From Paenibacillus sp. 481 (GTDB lineage Bacteria; Bacillota; Bacilli; Paenibacillales; Paenibacillaceae): a stretch of DNA of 64,000 bases. The stretch covers positions 2,362,501-2,426,500 of the forward strand of contig NZ_CP075175.1 of assembly GCF_021223605.1 (NCBI RefSeq), in the 5' to 3' direction. Below the pieces are notes generated by a model. The model did no database searches. It was given only the letters and a program-made list of their open reading frames with translations, and was not told where the DNA came from. The position numbers and the translations under genes are program-made. This document shows positions 50,738-60,077 of this stretch, one piece after another (the stretch's first letter is position 1; each line of letters begins with the position of its first letter).

Positions 50738-50932
50738 TTATTTATAGGGATACGTATCTAGCTGCTCGGCCTTATGAACGATATCGTCGTGGGTTAGGAT
50801 ACCTCGTTCGACGAGTAGCTCCATTAAGGTGGACAGGGCAAGTGTAAGCTGGTAGTTGTCTTCTTTGAGGTCAGCGAGCTGGGCAATTAAATTAACTTCA
50901 GACATGGCTGCAGATACACGATTCGTGGTCAT
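50738..50932 (-). CDS. Small hypothetical protein
   Basis: 64 aa from ATG at 50932, supported by AGGAGG 7 nt upstream. Largely helical (IAQLADLKEDNYQLTLALST), ending ILTHDDIVHKAEQLD. No family recognised. Transcribed leftward between yycJ and htrA. The 129 bp to its left has a GT-rich low-complexity stretch (ggtggtagtggctgtagtgg). Confidence 0.7.
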   Translation of the reverse strand: MTTNRVSAAMSEVNLIAQLADLKEDNYQLTLALSTLMELLVERGILTHDDIVHKAEQLDTYPYK

Positions 50933-51185
50933 GGTCTTCCTCCTGTTCGAATACAATTTTAAAGCAAGGAAACGCAATCATTTCTCTCAACTTTGGGTTT
51001 GTATGATAGAATATGTACAAGAATGCAAATCTATGACAAGTCTATGATTTTACTATTGGTCGTTATATAGTGTTAACCGTTTAGAGTTATTCCATTCGCA
51101 TGTTTCTCATTAATGGATATGGTCGGCTGTTGCAGCTGCCGGTATCTGAAGTGTGGAAAGGCCCAGTTGGGGGGAGTTGGTTCGG

Positions 51186-52553
51186 ATGAGCTTGTTTGAT
51201 GATGATTTTTTCTCACCGAAGGTGTCGCGTGGTGCGAAGCGGAATTGGGTCGGACAGATTAAACATAGGCGCCCACTAAGCTGGCGCAGGTTATCGCTAA
51301 GGCGCGATCAGCGCCGCGGCTGGTCAACGGTTCAAGTTGCAGTTGTAAGCTCTGTAATAAGCGCAATGCTTGCGGTGTTTGTATATAGTTGGCTCGTCGA
51401 AAGTCATTCGGTATCAGATCCTGTTCAGGTGATCAGTTCGGAGACGGGTGGAGCGGGTGTTATGGACCCTTATGAGCGGATTGTCCAAGTAGCGGATAAG
51501 GTTGGCCCTGCTGTTGTAAGCATCGTGAATCAACAGACAGATTTGTTCGCTGAGGATGACGGGACTGATACGAATACTGGTGCGGATGGAGCTGACTCTG
51601 GTAAGTCGAACGGCGCGGACGGATCTGGCGCGGCTGACGAATCAGAATCGGAATCGGATGAAGCGATTAAGGATGCGAATTTGGGATCGGGTGTTATTTT
51701 TAAGCTGGAGGATGGCAAGGCGTTCGTATTAACGAATAACCATGTTATTGAGGCTGCTGATAAATTGGAAGTGATGCTGCCGAATGGTCAGCGTAAAAAT
51801 GCGGAAGTTGTAGGCAAGGACCGAGTAGCGGATATTGCGGTGCTGCGCATGGATGGTGCAGGTGTTACAGCAATCGCGGAAATCGGTGATTCACGCAAGC
51901 TGCGCCGCGGGGAGACGGTTATCGCCATCGGTAATCCGCTGGGATTTGGGGATTCGTTGACGGCGGGCATTATAAGTTATACGAACCGCGTCATTCCGGT
52001 GTCACTCAATCAGGATGGGATTTTTGATTGGGAGCAGGTTGTGATTCAGACTGATGCGGCTATTAATGAAGGCAATAGCGGCGGTGCGTTAGTCGATTTG
52101 AATGGACGGGTCATCGGTATTAATACGATGAAAATTGCGACCACAGGGGTAGAAGGAATGGGCTTTGCGATTCCAACCCATGAGGTTATGACTATCGTCG
52201 ATCAGCTGCTGCGAGACGGTAAGGTGGTGCGTCCGTACTTAGGTGTGTACACGGTTGATTTGAACAATCCGTATGCGCCGATTACGAAGGAGCAGCGGAA
52301 AGAGTTAAAGCTGCCGAACGAGGTGAAGGACGGCGTTATCGTCTTGGAAGCTTCAGGGCCTGCGAAGAAGGCAGGTTTGAAGCTGGATGATGTTATTGTG
52401 CGCTTCGATAAGGCTAACATTTATACGACGTTGGAGCTGCGAAAGTATTTGTACGAGCAGAAGAAGGTCGGCGACGTGATGGAGATTGGGTTTTATCGTG
52501 ACGGCAAGCTGATGGTGACGTCGGTTACGCTGGGGGATAAGCCTAGTGAGTAA
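51186..52553 (+). CDS. htrA: HtrA-type serine protease (YycK/HtrC-like)
   Basis: 455 aa from ATG at 51186. A basic cytosolic start, one membrane helix (about 50-72), then a trypsin-like domain with His186, Asp216 and Ser298 (GNSGGAL) and one C-terminal PDZ domain. HtrA degrades or refolds damaged envelope proteins. Oddity: a Gly/Ala/Ser/Asp/Glu-rich insert (about 121-160) precedes the catalytic His, in an extended loop. A leftward gene separates it from yycJ, so it has its own promoter. Confidence 0.95.
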   Translation: MSLFDDDFFSPKVSRGAKRNWVGQIKHRRPLSWRRLSLRRDQRRGWSTVQVAVVSSVISAMLAVFVYSWLVESHSVSDPVQVISSETGGAGVMDPYERIVQVADKVGPAVVSIVNQQTDLFAEDDGTDTNTGADGADSGKSNGADGSGAADESESESDEAIKDANLGSGVIFKLEDGKAFVLTNNHVIEAADKLEVMLPNGQRKNAEVVGKDRVADIAVLRMDGAGVTAIAEIGDSRKLRRGETVIAIGNPLGFGDSLTAGIISYTNRVIPVSLNQDGIFDWEQVVIQTDAAINEGNSGGALVDLNGRVIGINTMKIATTGVEGMGFAIPTHEVMTIVDQLLRDGKVVRPYLGVYTVDLNNPYAPITKEQRKELKLPNEVKDGVIVLEASGPAKKAGLKLDDVIVRFDKANIYTTLELRKYLYEQKKVGDVMEIGFYRDGKLMVTSVTLGDKPSE

Positions 52554-52642
52554 GTGGGCACAATGAGGTTGACAGCATTTTTTCAGAGCAGAAATGGTTA
52601 TTATAAAAATACAGCATGAGTCGCAAGAAAGAGGGAACTTTC

Positions 52643-52813
52643 ATGTACGTAGTGTGTAAAGAGCATGTGGAGTTAGCAATTGATAAATTCGTCGATGATT
52701 ACGAGGATGCGCCTGATATTGTGGACTTGGATTCAGTGGAGTTCAGTCACTGGGAACGCCCAATTAAGTGCTGTATGGATTGCGAGCAAGAGGGAAAATT
52801 CCTTGTAGTTTAG
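52643..52813 (+). CDS. CxxH/CxxC family small protein
   Basis: 56 aa from ATG at 52643. Acidic, with paired metal-type motifs CKEH near the start and CMDC near the end, as in the BA_5709-type CxxH/CxxC family. Function unknown; commonly between htrA and rlmH in Bacillales. A GAGGGAAC lies upstream. Confidence 0.88.
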   Translation: MYVVCKEHVELAIDKFVDDYEDAPDIVDLDSVEFSHWERPIKCCMDCEQEGKFLVV

Positions 52814-52905
52814 CTGTGCTTGAGGTAAGCTAAGGGTAGGATGAGGAAATAAATATAGACATATAATATACTAAAAATGTTTTATAAAACATGAGCGGGT
52901 AATGG

Positions 52906-52946
52906 AAACAAGGGCGGGACTCGTACGGGGTCTGAGCCCTTGTTTT
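52906..52946 (+). terminator. Terminator after the CxxH/CxxC gene
   Basis: 10-bp stem aaacaagggc / gcccttgttt with a 20-nt loop and a short T-tract. It lies in the 361-bp gap 52814-53174; the rest of that gap holds the DnaA boxes described below. Confidence 0.75.
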
Positions 52947-53018
52947 GTGTTGACCGGATGAGTATGTGCGAGTGGATGTGTGCCTGCAATCTTGTCCTGT
53001 ATCGTGGATTCTGTGCCC

Positions 53019-53155
53019 TGTGGATAGCGGTTTTTGATGAAAAACATTGTGGATAAATGGCAAGTCTAATCTAAAAATAATTATCAACATGTGGATAAAT
53101 GTTTTTGACGATAAAGTAAGTAGTATTTGTGTTGAGCGGACGCAGTTGTGGATAA
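53019..53155. promoter_or_regulatory. DnaA-box cluster upstream of rlmH
   Basis: Three perfect DnaA boxes (tgtggataa) at 53048-53056, 53090-53098 and 53147-53155, a one-mismatch box at 53019-53027 (tgtggatag) and a one-mismatch box on the other strand at 53081-53089 (ttatcaaca). B. subtilis carries an origin-proximal DnaA-box cluster near yydA, the rlmH orthologue, which helps time initiation. This one is 41 kb from oriC. Confidence 0.85.
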
Positions 53156-53174
53156 AAAGGAGTCGTTAACGAAC

Positions 53175-53654
53175 ATGAATGTGCAGATCGTATGTATCGG
53201 AAAATTGAAGGAAAAGTATTTGGTGCAGGGGATCGCGGAGTACAGTAAACGGTTGGCACCTTATGTGAAGTTTCAAATTACGGAGCTGCCAGATGAGCAG
53301 GCTTCGGAAAAGTTGAGCGATGCGGAGCTTGTGCAGGTGCGTGACCGTGAAGGGGAGCGGATTTTGGCGCAAATTAAGCCTGATGCACATGTGGTAGCGC
53401 TTGCAATTGGCGGTCAGTTGTGGTCAAGCGAGGATTTGGCTGAGCATATGGATAAGTTGGGTACGTATGGGACTAGCCATGTGGTGTATGTGATTGGCGG
53501 GTCGAATGGTTTGTCTGATGCGGTGCTGCATCGTTCACAGTCGAAGCTGTCTTTCGGGCGGATGACGTTGCCGCATCAGTTGATGCGCTTGGTGCTGGTG
53601 GAGCAGATTTATCGAGCGGTCAAGATTAACCGTGGGGAACCGTATCATAAGTAA
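53175..53654 (+). CDS. rlmH: 23S rRNA (pseudouridine1915-N3)-methyltransferase RlmH
   Basis: 159 aa from ATG at 53175. RlmH is a SPOUT enzyme that methylates pseudouridine 1915 on assembled ribosomes. [10 protein letters not shown] and the C-terminal [19 protein letters not shown] plus NRGEPYHK are diagnostic. A longer reading to 53148 would begin inside a DnaA box and lacks SD; AAGGAG is 12 nt before the chosen ATG. This is the last clearly core gene before the accessory region. Confidence 0.97.
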   Translation: MNVQIVCIGKLKEKYLVQGIAEYSKRLAPYVKFQITELPDEQASEKLSDAELVQVRDREGERILAQIKPDAHVVALAIGGQLWSSEDLAEHMDKLGTYGTSHVVYVIGGSNGLSDAVLHRSQSKLSFGRMTLPHQLMRLVLVEQIYRAVKINRGEPYHK

Positions 53655-53739
53655 CGGCAAGTGTTTATTGTACAACTCGATTCAAGGTTGCAAAAATCGC
53701 TGGTGATATCATCAAAAGGAAAGGAGGTAGCAAGGAACT

Positions 53740-53841
53740 TTGATCCCCAATGGATGGGATACAAATGGATTTGTAACTGATTGCAAACAGTGTTACTCTT
53801 ACAACGGTAAACTCTATAACTATGCTCTACAATACATCTAA
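53740..53841 (+). CDS. Possible leader ORF before the ABC-F gene
   Basis: 33 codons from a TTG, ending CYSYNGKLYNYALQYI then TAA, with AAAGGAGGT about 11 nt upstream. It stops 38 bp before the ABC-F start. Some resistance ABC-F genes are controlled by ribosome stalling on short leaders, but no clear terminator/antiterminator pair is seen here, and it may be a decayed fragment. Confidence 0.3.
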   Translation: MIPNGWDTNGFVTDCKQCYSYNGKLYNYALQYI

Positions 53842-53879
53842 TAATAGTCACTATTTTAGCTATAAAGAAAGGTAATACT

Positions 53880-55619
53880 ATGATAAAAGTTGAAAACTTA
53901 TCCTTCTCATTTCCACAAAAAGAACTATATACAAACATTTCATTTACGTTAGAAGAGGGACAGCATTGCGCTTTTATTGGAACAAGTGGCAGTGGTAAAA
54001 GTACACTGATCGATATACTGATGGATCCAGAAAGATATTTGTTTGAGGGCAAGTTAGAAATAGATCCAACCTGCAAAATTGGGTATGTAAGTCAATTTTC
54101 CCAATTAGACAAAACGAAAGAAACAACCGTTTTTGAATATATCGGAGAACAATTTATTAAGCTACAAGATGAAATACAATCTATTTGTACTGAAATGGAA
54201 ACATCATCGGATATTGAGCCGTTACTCGAAAAGTATCAATTCGCTTTAGACGCATTGGATGCAATCGGTGGCGATGATTTTGAAAGCAACATTAATAAGA
54301 AACTAAATCTAGCAAACCTCATGAAGCTAAAAGATGTTAGAGTATCCGACCTGAGTGGTGGGGAATTCAAACTTATTCAAGTGATGAAGGAAATGCTTAA
54401 TAGTCCCGATTTGATGATTATGGATGAACCCGATGTATTTTTAGATTTTGAAAACCTAAATGCGCTTAAAAATCTTATTAACTCACACAAAGGCATACTG
54501 CTAGTTGTTACCCACAACCGATATCTATTGAATCATTGTTTCAACAAAATTATTCACCTTGAAAACACGGAGATTCAAGAGTTTGATGGGCGATATATTG
54601 AGTATAATTTCTCATTACTTCAGACAAAAATTGAGCTGCAAGAAATCGCAGTCGCTGAACAAGAAGAAATCGAGAGATACGATAACATTATTGATAATCT
54701 TAGAGCTATCGCAACTATTAATTCAGAAGCATCTAGAGGTAGAGCGTTAAAAGCTAGAGTTAGATTTCAAGAGAGATTGGAAGCGCGTAGAATTAAAGCG
54801 CCATTTGTTGATATTAAGCAACCGAATATTAGCTTCGGTATTGATAATGCAATGGAAGACAGCGTTGTTGTAAAAGTCACTAATTATAGTGTTGCCTTTG
54901 ATGAACTGCTTTTAGACAATGTTAACTTTGAGATGAAATCTACGGATAAAGTAGCTATTATCGGTCCAAATGGTACAGGGAAAACGACTTTACTCCGAGA
55001 TATCTTTAACAATAATCATGATTCCATTGAAATAAATGATGATGTTAAAGTGGCTTATTTATCTCAGCTTCAAGGCGAAGTGTTAAATGATTCTAATACC
55101 ATATTAGAAGAATTCATCGATGCAGGGTTTAAAACGTATGATGAGGTTAGATCGTATATTGCGAACTATGGCTTTGAAGGCGAGATCGTTAATCAAAAGA
55201 TAGCATCTCTATCGGGTGGAGAAAAAAATATGCTTCAATTAGCTAAAGTTTCTGCCAGTAAAGCGAACATATTGCTGCTTGATGAACCGACAAGCCATTT
55301 AGACATCTATTCACAAATCGCACTGGAGAAAGCTATTGAAGACTATAAAGGTGCGATTATCATGATTTCTCATGATTTCTACTCGGTTGTAAATGGTATG
55401 GATTATGTGTTAATCATTGACGATAAGACAATTAGAAAAATGAAAATGAAAAAATTTAAACAGATGATTTATGCGCGTCATTTTGATAAAGACTATTTAG
55501 AAACGGAACAAAATAAAAAAGCGCTTGAAATGAAAATAGAATTAGCTCTAAAAGATACTGATTTTGAACTTGCAAAAGTATTAGTTGATGAGCTAGAAGA
55601 GCTGATTAAGTTACTTTAA
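53880..55619 (+). CDS. ABC-F family ATPase (possible ribosome protection protein)
   Basis: 579 aa with two ATP-binding domains and no membrane segments. Domain 1: Walker A GTSGSGKST (34-42), LSGGE (158-162), Walker B region DEPDVFLDF (182-190), which departs from the usual DEPTNHLD. Domain 2: GPNGTGKTT, LSGGE, DEPTSHLD, ISHDF. ABC-F proteins act on the ribosome; some protect against macrolides, lincosamides or phenicols. The specific drug cannot be inferred. The gene is visibly more AT-rich than its core neighbours, suggesting acquisition. It has a perfect terminator. Confidence 0.88.
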   Translation: MIKVENLSFSFPQKELYTNISFTLEEGQHCAFIGTSGSGKSTLIDILMDPERYLFEGKLEIDPTCKIGYVSQFSQLDKTKETTVFEYIGEQFIKLQDEIQSICTEMETSSDIEPLLEKYQFALDALDAIGGDDFESNINKKLNLANLMKLKDVRVSDLSGGEFKLIQVMKEMLNSPDLMIMDEPDVFLDFENLNALKNLINSHKGILLVVTHNRYLLNHCFNKIIHLENTEIQEFDGRYIEYNFSLLQTKIELQEIAVAEQEEIERYDNIIDNLRAIATINSEASRGRALKARVRFQERLEARRIKAPFVDIKQPNISFGIDNAMEDSVVVKVTNYSVAFDELLLDNVNFEMKSTDKVAIIGPNGTGKTTLLRDIFNNNHDSIEINDDVKVAYLSQLQGEVLNDSNTILEEFIDAGFKTYDEVRSYIANYGFEGEIVNQKIASLSGGEKNMLQLAKVSASKANILLLDEPTSHLDIYSQIALEKAIEDYKGAIIMISHDFYSVVNGMDYVLIIDDKTIRKMKMKKFKQMIYARHFDKDYLETEQNKKALEMKIELALKDTDFELAKVLVDELEELIKLL

Positions 55620-55659
55620 ATTACAATCCTCTGATTGAAATCATAACAAGAAAAAGGTT

Positions 55660-55704
55660 CAGTAAAAAGACACTGAGGAATACAATCTCAGTGTCTTTTT
55701 ACTG
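55660..55704 (+). terminator. Terminator after the ABC-F gene
   Basis: Perfect 18-bp arms cagtaaaaagacactgag / ctcagtgtctttttactg. The internal T-run lies in the right arm. It works in both directions. The following 232 bp show nothing else notable. Confidence 0.85.
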
Positions 55705-55936
55705 CATGGATTTCCTGATAGCGCTTACGAGGGTCAGTGGTTCACTTATTATTTTAAAAATCTCCCTCAACACATGTTTAGATTGAAATAGCTAGCTAGG
55801 CGATATGTTTAAAGGTAGTAACTTTGTTAGATAATATTTGTAGTGTCGGTAATCGTGATTGGGCACGGCATCTAGTGCCAGTACGTTTTAAATATACTTA
55901 AATAGAAAGTTAATACTGATTTATGGAGGAATCGAT

Positions 55937-56443
55937 ATGACGCCCGACTCGGGTAGCAAAGAGTTAGTTATAACATGTGAGATTCATGCACCACGCGAAA
56001 TTGTGTTCCAAGCATGGTCCGAAACAGAGCACTTAAAGCACTGGTGGGGACCGAAAGGGTTTGAAATAAGTGTAAAGCATCTGGATTTTCGTGCGGGGGG
56101 ATCTTTTCACTACAGCATGCAAGCTCCTGATGGCAGTCAAATGTGGGGTAAATTTGTGTACCAGGAGATCAAGGCTCCTGAGAAAATTGTATGGAACAAT
56201 TGCTTTTCGGATGAGGCAGGAAACATTGTCAGGTCTCCGTTTAGTGATTTGATTCCGCTCGAAATTCGCAATGAGGTAGTATTGAGCGATAATGATGGTA
56301 CTACCCAACTAACCCTTTGCAGCCGCTCGATCAATGCTACGGAAGAAGAGCGAAGCTTCTTTGAAGGGATGTTCGAATCCATGAAGCAGGGCTTCGGAGG
56401 AACCTTTGATCAGCTTGAACAATATTTATCGAGAATGAATTGA
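55937..56443 (+). CDS. SRPBCC/AHSA1 family protein
   Basis: 168 aa, a single START-like fold of the AHSA1 type: IHAPREIVFQAWSE at the start, HWWGPKGF, and a C-terminal GFGGTFDQLEQYL helix. These small proteins bind hydrophobic ligands or act in stress responses; substrate unknown. GGAGG is 8 nt before the ATG. No partner gene is adjacent on this strand. Confidence 0.9.
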   Translation: MTPDSGSKELVITCEIHAPREIVFQAWSETEHLKHWWGPKGFEISVKHLDFRAGGSFHYSMQAPDGSQMWGKFVYQEIKAPEKIVWNNCFSDEAGNIVRSPFSDLIPLEIRNEVVLSDNDGTTQLTLCSRSINATEEERSFFEGMFESMKQGFGGTFDQLEQYLSRMN

Positions 56444-56448
56444 CCTAG

Positions 56449-56482
56449 AGGGGACTCTTGCTTGTGGAAAGCAAAAGTCCCT
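56449..56482. terminator. Hairpin between convergent genes
   Basis: Arms aggggactcttgctt and aagcaaaagtccct with a short loop. No strong T-tract on either side. It probably ends both the AHSA1 transcript and the leftward MFS transcript. Confidence 0.5.
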
Positions 56483-56554
56483 AAATAACGGAGTATTCTA
56501 CAATCTTCGCGTAATGATCCACTTCGATAGTGCAGCAACTTGCCATCCTCTCTG

Positions 56555-57721
56555 TTACGAGCTCGCAGCCTCGTTGCTCTTTTTGAATAGCAAGACAGCA
56601 AGAAATAAAGCAATGCTTACAGCAGCCAAACCTACCCAATTCAAAGTCAGGACAGAGGTACGGCTGATGACAAGCCCACCTAATCCAGATCCCAGCGCAA
56701 AACCAAATTGAATAAATGAAGTATTTACGCTTAGGGCAATATCCGGATTTCGAGGTACTAGAGTAACCAGAAATAGCTGCTGAGCAGGAGAAATCATCCA
56801 AATTGCTAACATGAAGATCATTAAAACCAAGATCAATACAAATAGATTGGCACCAGCTAGCGTGAATAAAAGAAGTGTTGCTCCTTGGAACAGCAGTCCG
56901 AAATAAATGGTGAATTTCGATCCTTTTGCATCTGCTAATTGTCCACCTACTCTAGATCCAACGAAACTGCAAATTCCCGCTAGAAACAACACACCGCTAA
57001 TTTCGGTTATGGAGAGAGAGGATGTGGCTTGCAAGAAAGGCGTAATATAAGTGAAGAGCGTAGAGTAACCACCGATATAAAATAAAGTAATAGCCAAAGC
57101 GGTTACAATGTTTGAATTTTTTAAAATAGAGAGCTGCATCTTGAGGCTAACCGCTTCTTCTTCTTTGATTACGGGAACCTTTTTATAGATAATAAACAGT
57201 GGAATAACACTTATAATACCTATCCCCATAAACAAAACTTTCCATCCAAACATCTCGCTAAAAAATGTACCCATTGGCACACCCAGAACTAGCGAACTAC
57301 TGAGCCCCATCAAAATAATACCGATGGCATTGCCCCGTCTTTCTTTTTCAACGAGTCGTGTCGCTACCGCCATGGATACTACGGTAGCGATTCCTCCGCT
57401 AGCCCCTTGAATAATTCGCACCCATAGTAATGCTTCATAAGAAAGGTTTATAAACATAAGCCCGTTGCTGGCAATAAATACACTGAGGGTAGCTATCAAC
57501 AGCTTCTTGCGATCTACATTTATCGTTAATGCAATTAGGATTGGAGCAATAATGGCCGCTGCGAGAGCAAATACAGTCACCAATAGCCCAGCTTCGGAAG
57601 TAGTTACTCCCAAATCCATGGCGATCATTTCAATGACTCCTGTAATAATGTACTCAATGGTTCCGATTAGAAAGACAATAATAGCTAGGACATAAATGAT
57701 CAGGTTATTCTTCAATTCCAA
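56555..57721 (-). CDS. MFS transporter, drug/sugar exporter type
   Basis: 388 aa with 12 predicted membrane helices, resembling the DHA1 group (AraJ/YbcL-like): GTIEYIITGVIEMIA in helix 1 and GNAIGIILMGLSSSLVLGVPMG in helices 4-5. Substrate unknown. It starts with TTG at 57721 after AAAGGAGG. It follows the hydrolase gene by 84 bp on the same strand, so the two may be co-expressed under the divergent LysR regulator. Confidence 0.9.
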   Translation of the reverse strand: MELKNNLIIYVLAIIVFLIGTIEYIITGVIEMIAMDLGVTTSEAGLLVTVFALAAAIIAPILIALTINVDRKKLLIATLSVFIASNGLMFINLSYEALLWVRIIQGASGGIATVVSMAVATRLVEKERRGNAIGIILMGLSSSLVLGVPMGTFFSEMFGWKVLFMGIGIISVIPLFIIYKKVPVIKEEEAVSLKMQLSILKNSNIVTALAITLFYIGGYSTLFTYITPFLQATSSLSITEISGVLFLAGICSFVGSRVGGQLADAKGSKFTIYFGLLFQGATLLLFTLAGANLFVLILVLMIFMLAIWMISPAQQLFLVTLVPRNPDIALSVNTSFIQFGFALGSGLGGLVISRTSVLTLNWVGLAAVSIALFLAVLLFKKSNEAASS

Positions 57722-57805
57722 TTCCTCCTCCTTTGATAATAATTAGTAGAGTGATTGAAAGAGCTCTGAAATTTCTTCTACTCTTCAGTCCAGTGAGCGG
57801 AGTGT

Positions 57806-58816
57806 TCATTGAAGTAACAATGTTTTTAGGTTTTGATCTATAAATTCCGAGTCTGATTCATGCTGACCAATGCCTGCGCAATGCCCCCACTTTGACTCAA
57901 TAGGAAGAAAGAACGCATTTGGCATATGCTCCGCCTCATATTTGTTATCCTGGGGCGGGAAGAATAGGTCCGTACTTCCCGGCATAACTAGCGCCTGTGC
58001 TGTAATCTTACTTAATGCAAGTTCAAAATCGTCATTATACGTCGAATTAGCGCTAATGTTACCGGTGATTCCGGTACGTAACATGGCGATCAGGTCATTG
58101 GCGTCAAAGGTCAAAAATACTTGATCCCAGTAATCCACGAGATACTCCCCCAAAGTAGGGTAGCCCTCTTGCTGATAGAGCTGCTCGAGATAATAGGCTT
58201 GAGAGAAGCCCCAAGGTGCATATACTCGACCCATGGCTGCTAACCCAGCTGTGGGTTGCTGCGTGTAGAAGCCATTCTTCCAAGCGGAATCAGCCTGAAG
58301 GGCAGCGATCATGCTTTTAAATACAACCTGTGCATGTGGCCGAGTCTGGGCAGCTCCACCGAATGGAGCGATTCGTTCCACCATATTAGGATAGCTTGCT
58401 CCCCACTGGAAGGTTTGCACTGCTCCGAGTGACCAGCCTACTACTAGGGCTATTTTCGTAATACCAAACTTTTGAGTAACCAGTTGATGCTGTAACCGCA
58501 CATTATCATAAATCGAAACCTGCGGAAAATTAGCTTGGTGATAAGGCGGGGGAGTATTACTTGGCGAGGAGGATAGTCCATTGCCGAACATATTCGGGAC
58601 GATGATAAAATACTTTTCGGGGTCCAGCGCCTTGCCAGGTCCAATTAACCATTCATTATCGGTATGCTGGCCTGCGAACCATGTGGGATATACAATCACA
58701 TTATTTTTAGCTGCATTTAGCGTCCCATAAGTTTTATAAGCAAGAATGGCATGGGGGAGAGTCTCACCGGATTGTAGCAAAACATCGCCCAGTTCATATA
58801 GTTCATAATCTCTCAT
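57806..58816 (-). CDS. Alpha/beta hydrolase, MetX-like
   Basis: 336 aa. Nucleophile elbow GWSLGAVQ with Ser129 and a C-terminal His near 312 (KWGHCAG). The fold and motifs resemble homoserine O-acetyltransferase (MetX), but the sequence lacks some MetX features and is shorter, so a generic acyltransferase or esterase is equally possible. AAGGAG precedes the ATG. Divergent from a LysR regulator. Confidence 0.85.
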   Translation of the reverse strand: MRDYELYELGDVLLQSGETLPHAILAYKTYGTLNAAKNNVIVYPTWFAGQHTDNEWLIGPGKALDPEKYFIIVPNMFGNGLSSSPSNTPPPYHQANFPQVSIYDNVRLQHQLVTQKFGITKIALVVGWSLGAVQTFQWGASYPNMVERIAPFGGAAQTRPHAQVVFKSMIAALQADSAWKNGFYTQQPTAGLAAMGRVYAPWGFSQAYYLEQLYQQEGYPTLGEYLVDYWDQVFLTFDANDLIAMLRTGITGNISANSTYNDDFELALSKITAQALVMPGSTDLFFPPQDNKYEAEHMPNAFFLPIESKWGHCAGIGQHESDSEFIDQNLKTLLLQ

Positions 58817-58950
58817 GTGAATATCTCCTTTACATAACTAAAAGATGGCGTGCTTTCTTTTCATCACTCTACGATGATGTTATTGTTAAGTCAAAGAAAC
58901 GTTTGTGAATAGAACGTTCAATAATTTTGAATCAAGGGGTAGGATGTACC

Positions 58951-59865
58951 ATGGAATTACGTCAACTGAAAACCTTTTATATACTTGCTTCGACGCTCAA
59001 TTTTACACGCGCTGCAGAAGTGCAAAATTATGTTCCCTCCACGGTTACGATGCAGATGAAGGCATTGGAGGAAGAACTGGGTGTGAAGTTAGTAGACAGA
59101 TTGGATAAAAAAGTGGCTCTTACGGATGCGGGAAGAGGCTTTCTTAGCTATGTAGAAAATATATTGTCGTTGCTCGAAGAAGCAGAGCATGCCGTCAAGC
59201 AATCGGGAGAGGTGACGGGCACGGTAGTCATAAGTGCCGATGAAACGTTATGTACATACCGGCTACCGGCCGTATTGCGCAGTTTTGGCTTGCGCTATCC
59301 TGGGGTTCGGCTGATTTTCCGACCGCTAGCTAATCCGAATCTCAAACATAGCTTGCGTGAAGGGGATGCGGACATTATTTTTATGCTCGATGAGGACAAG
59401 GGCGAGACAGGTTTTTGCGGAGAAAAAATGTTGGATGAGCCCTTTTATTTATTAGTATCACCCGAACATCCTTTGGCTGCACAACCTGCGTTAGCTATTG
59501 AAGATTTTCATGGCGAGACCTTTTTGTTGACGGAGAAGGGATGCTCCTATCGCACGTTTTTTGAGCGGAGCCTTTCACAGAAGGGAATGGGCGGAGTTAA
59601 TGAATTGGAATTTCACAGCGCTGAAGCTATTAAACAATGTGCGAAGATAGGGATGGGTATCGCCATACTGCCTGAAATGGCTGTGGCAGCAGAAGTGAGT
59701 CGGGGAGAATTGGTTCCGCTGCCGTGGGATTTGACCACTACAACGTTTGCAACTCAAATGTTTTGGCATGAAGACAAGTGGATCTCGCCTGCGATTGAGG
59801 CCTTTTTGAACTTGACCCGAGATACATTTTTGAAAAATAGTATCTTAGAAAATGAAGACCACTGA
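58951..59865 (+). CDS. LysR family transcriptional regulator
   Basis: 304 aa from ATG at 58951. N-terminal winged helix-turn-helix (MELRQLKTFYILASTLNF, AAEVQNYVPSTVTMQ) and a periplasmic-binding-like effector domain. An upstream ATG at 58927 lacks SD. The 134-bp divergent gap contains an inverted repeat catca-N8-tgatg (58862-58879). Predicted to control the hydrolase-MFS pair. Confidence 0.93.
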   Translation: MELRQLKTFYILASTLNFTRAAEVQNYVPSTVTMQMKALEEELGVKLVDRLDKKVALTDAGRGFLSYVENILSLLEEAEHAVKQSGEVTGTVVISADETLCTYRLPAVLRSFGLRYPGVRLIFRPLANPNLKHSLREGDADIIFMLDEDKGETGFCGEKMLDEPFYLLVSPEHPLAAQPALAIEDFHGETFLLTEKGCSYRTFFERSLSQKGMGGVNELEFHSAEAIKQCAKIGMGIAILPEMAVAAEVSRGELVPLPWDLTTTTFATQMFWHEDKWISPAIEAFLNLTRDTFLKNSILENEDH

Positions 59866-59921
59866 ATTACATTTTATAGGTATTAGGCGTGTCTAAATGG
59901 CTAAATGGGGATACCCTATTA

Positions 59922-59965
59922 TCGCCTTACTTATGATACGCTGAACTGTATCACAAATAAGGCGA
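59922..59965. repeat. Inverted repeat between convergent genes
   Basis: 18-bp arms tcgccttacttatgatac and gtatcacaaataaggcga with two G-T type mismatches and an 8-nt loop. It lies between the LysR gene and the aldehyde dehydrogenase gene, probably as a two-way terminator without a T-tract. Confidence 0.6.
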
Positions 59966-60077
59966 AATATTGAGATGGGAACTTGCCATTTTCTTGTGAG
60001 GGAGATGGCGAGTAATGAATTGTCTCGAAAATATTTAAGCCCTCTATGTTACCCAAGGGATATTCGATTCACATAGC

